This document shows, one piece after another, positions 62,903-64,000 of a stretch of DNA of 64,000 nucleotides. Below the pieces are notes generated by a model. That model did not search any database, was not told the origin of the DNA, and was given only the letters and a program-made list of their open reading frames with translations. Source of the stretch: Gracilaria domingensis (Eukaryota > Rhodophyta > Florideophyceae > Gracilariales > Gracilariaceae); contig VCMS01000098.1 of the NCBI GenBank assembly GCA_022539475.1, forward strand, positions 62,001 through 126,000. Direction: 5' to 3'. Position numbers and translations under genes: made by a program. Numbering within the stretch: the stretch's first letter is position 1; the number at the start of each line of letters is the position of its first letter.

Positions 62903-64000
62903 CTATGCCTTCGCATCTCCCTCCTTCTGCGAGGTATTCTTCTTAGCCTCCATGGCGGCCTTAGCATCATCCTTCTTTTCTGCCTTACCAGCGGCTTTAC
63001 CGATTCCATCACCCTTCGATTCCACGGCAGTCTTTTCAACCTCCTTCACAGCGCCACCGCCTTGTGCACCTTTCGTATCACCTTCTCTATCCGCGCCCTC
63101 AGTCTTCCCAACCTTGCCTTCTTCCTTCCCTTCCTTGGCCTTTGATGCGGGCTTCTTCATGCCTTTCCCCTCACCTTGTTTGCCGGAGGATCCTTCCTTT
63201 TCTTCAGACTTCTTCGCCTCCTTGTCCGGAAGGGGCAACTTTTCGCTCTTCTTCTTCCCGACAATAGGTTGCTTCAACGCGATCTTCGCCGATTGGGGTC
63301 CTTTTCTTGTCGAACCTTCTTTCTGTTCCTCCTTCGAACCTTGAGACTCCTTCTCCTTCCCCCCGCCATCGACGTCCATTTTGCTCACACCAGACGCTTG
63401 TTCTTCCTTAGCGTGCTTCCCGGCCTGCTTAACAGCGCCATCCTTCCCGGTGGACTCCTTCTTGGGAGTGCTGTCCACGTCCGTCTTTTCGTCTGCTTTC
63501 GGCTTGCTCTTACTAGAGCTGTCGGCATGACGGCTACCCTTCCCTTCCTTGACATTCTCACCGGCTTTTTCGGCAGCCCCAATGCTGTTTGAGCCCTTGG
63601 AGCGTCTAGTGGCGCCATCTTTCTTGGGACTGTCTTCTTGAGAAGCCGACGGCGTACCCACGGCTCCATTCTCCTTGCCCTCAGTGTGCGACGACTTGTC
63701 CTTCTTTTTCTCCTCATCCTTGACGCTGGGGTTGTTGTGCACGTAGTCCACCACCTGCCGCTTCCAACCGCGGTACAAGGCGTTGCAGTAAGCTGACACG
63801 TTGTGCATGTCCTTATACCTCTTGCTCATTGTCTTGATCAGGTTGCCAGCCTGGTGCTTGCGCAAGTCGATGACGGCGACGCGATTGACAAGTATGCCGC
63901 GTAGTAAGTCTGCCAGTTCCTTCTGATGCGTGACAACTTTGCCTTGCGCATCTGACACACCTTCAAGTAAGGAGCCGTAGTGCTGGCGGATTTTCTCCTG
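62903..64000 (-). CDS. TFIIS-N/IWS1-like domain protein with Lys/Glu/Ser-rich tail (5' end outside window)
   Basis: The frame is open from 64000 to a stop at 62903 and has no ATG near the apparent start (codon 63958 is GTG), so the gene continues past the right edge. The visible N-terminal 90 residues are helical: KELADLLRGILVNRVAVIDL, then GNLIKTMSKRYKDM and ALYRGWKRQVVDYV, a pattern like the TFIIS N-terminal (LW) domain found in TFIIS, IWS1 and MED26, with the invariant Trp in WKRQV. The remaining 270 residues are almost wholly Lys/Glu/Ser/Gly with KEG, EKEG and KKESTG repeats, a highly charged disordered tail. Probably a nuclear transcription or elongation factor; alternative: an unrelated charged protein with a chance resemblance. 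Confidence 0.65.
   Translation of the reverse strand, partial: QEKIRQHYGSLLEGVSDAQGKVVTHQKELADLLRGILVNRVAVIDLRKHQAGNLIKTMSKRYKDMHNVSAYCNALYRGWKRQVVDYVHNNPSVKDEEKKKDKSSHTEGKENGAVGTPSASQEDSPKKDGATRRSKGSNSIGAAEKAGENVKEGKGSRHADSSSKSKPKADEKTDVDSTPKKESTGKDGAVKQAGKHAKEEQASGVSKMDVDGGGKEKESQGSKEEQKEGSTRKGPQSAKIALKQPIVGKKKSEKLPLPDKEAKKSEEKEGSSGKQGEGKGMKKPASKAKEGKEEGKVGKTEGADREGDTKGAQGGGAVKEVEKTAVESKGDGIGKAAGKAEKKDDAKAAMEAKKNTSQKEGDAKA

Noticed and set aside
1-64000. tRNA, rRNA genes and CRISPR arrays
   Set aside because: Scanning by eye found no convincing tRNA T-arm/acceptor pairing, no rRNA-like sequence and no regularly spaced repeats; a tRNAscan or Infernal run would be decisive.

Overview
The window looks like nuclear DNA of an intron-poor photosynthetic eukaryote, most likely a red alga (a compact, Porphyridium-like genome is a guess at genus level). 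The reasons are: a plastid-targeted Mg-chelatase H subunit with an AFV-type transit peptide; what appears to be a nuclear-encoded, transit-peptide-bearing phycobiliprotein homologue; an algal NRT2 nitrate transporter; mostly single-exon genes; and a few short GT-AG introns (83-107 nt).

Layout. 0-5.6 kb: a partial gene cut by the left edge, the phycobiliprotein-like gene, a divergent Gly/Ala-rich membrane protein, and cyclin 1. 7.4-16.7 kb: a disordered basic protein, the nitrate transporter, cyclin 2 (a paralogue of cyclin 1), FCF1/UTP24 (18S rRNA processing) convergent with PRP46/PLRG1 (spliceosome). 17.3-39.5 kb is accessory: two secreted Cys-rich proteins, a MED15-like Mediator subunit with a spliced KIX domain, a compact tyrosine-recombinase element, a complete-looking Mutator-like (MULE) DNA transposon with identical 225-bp ends and a 9-bp target duplication, an orphan 696-residue ORF, and a 1.8-kb segment present twice in direct orientation (about 19.7-21.5 and 37.6-39.5 kb), each copy with a 227-codon ORF. 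40.4-44.8 kb: a phage-family-like 212-residue protein, D-aminoacyl-tRNA deacylase and ATP-phosphofructokinase. 44.9-48.6 kb: a very GC-rich block with LSM14/SCD6, an AMPK-gamma (SNF4-like) CBS protein and a CorA-type Mg transporter in tandem. 50.4-54.6 kb: CHLH. 57.7-58.6 kb: a CDCA7-like 4CXXC zinc-finger protein. 62.9-64.0 kb: a TFIIS-N-domain-like protein cut by the right edge.

The host genes are ordinary housekeeping and metabolic genes without obvious operon-like logic. GC-rich, CpG-rich islands with poly-G/poly-C runs sit at the 5' ends of many of them. The strongest novelties are the nuclear phycobiliprotein-like gene, the MULE whose SUMO-protease-like and transposase ORFs are joined in frame by one intron, and the small recombinase element abutting MED15.
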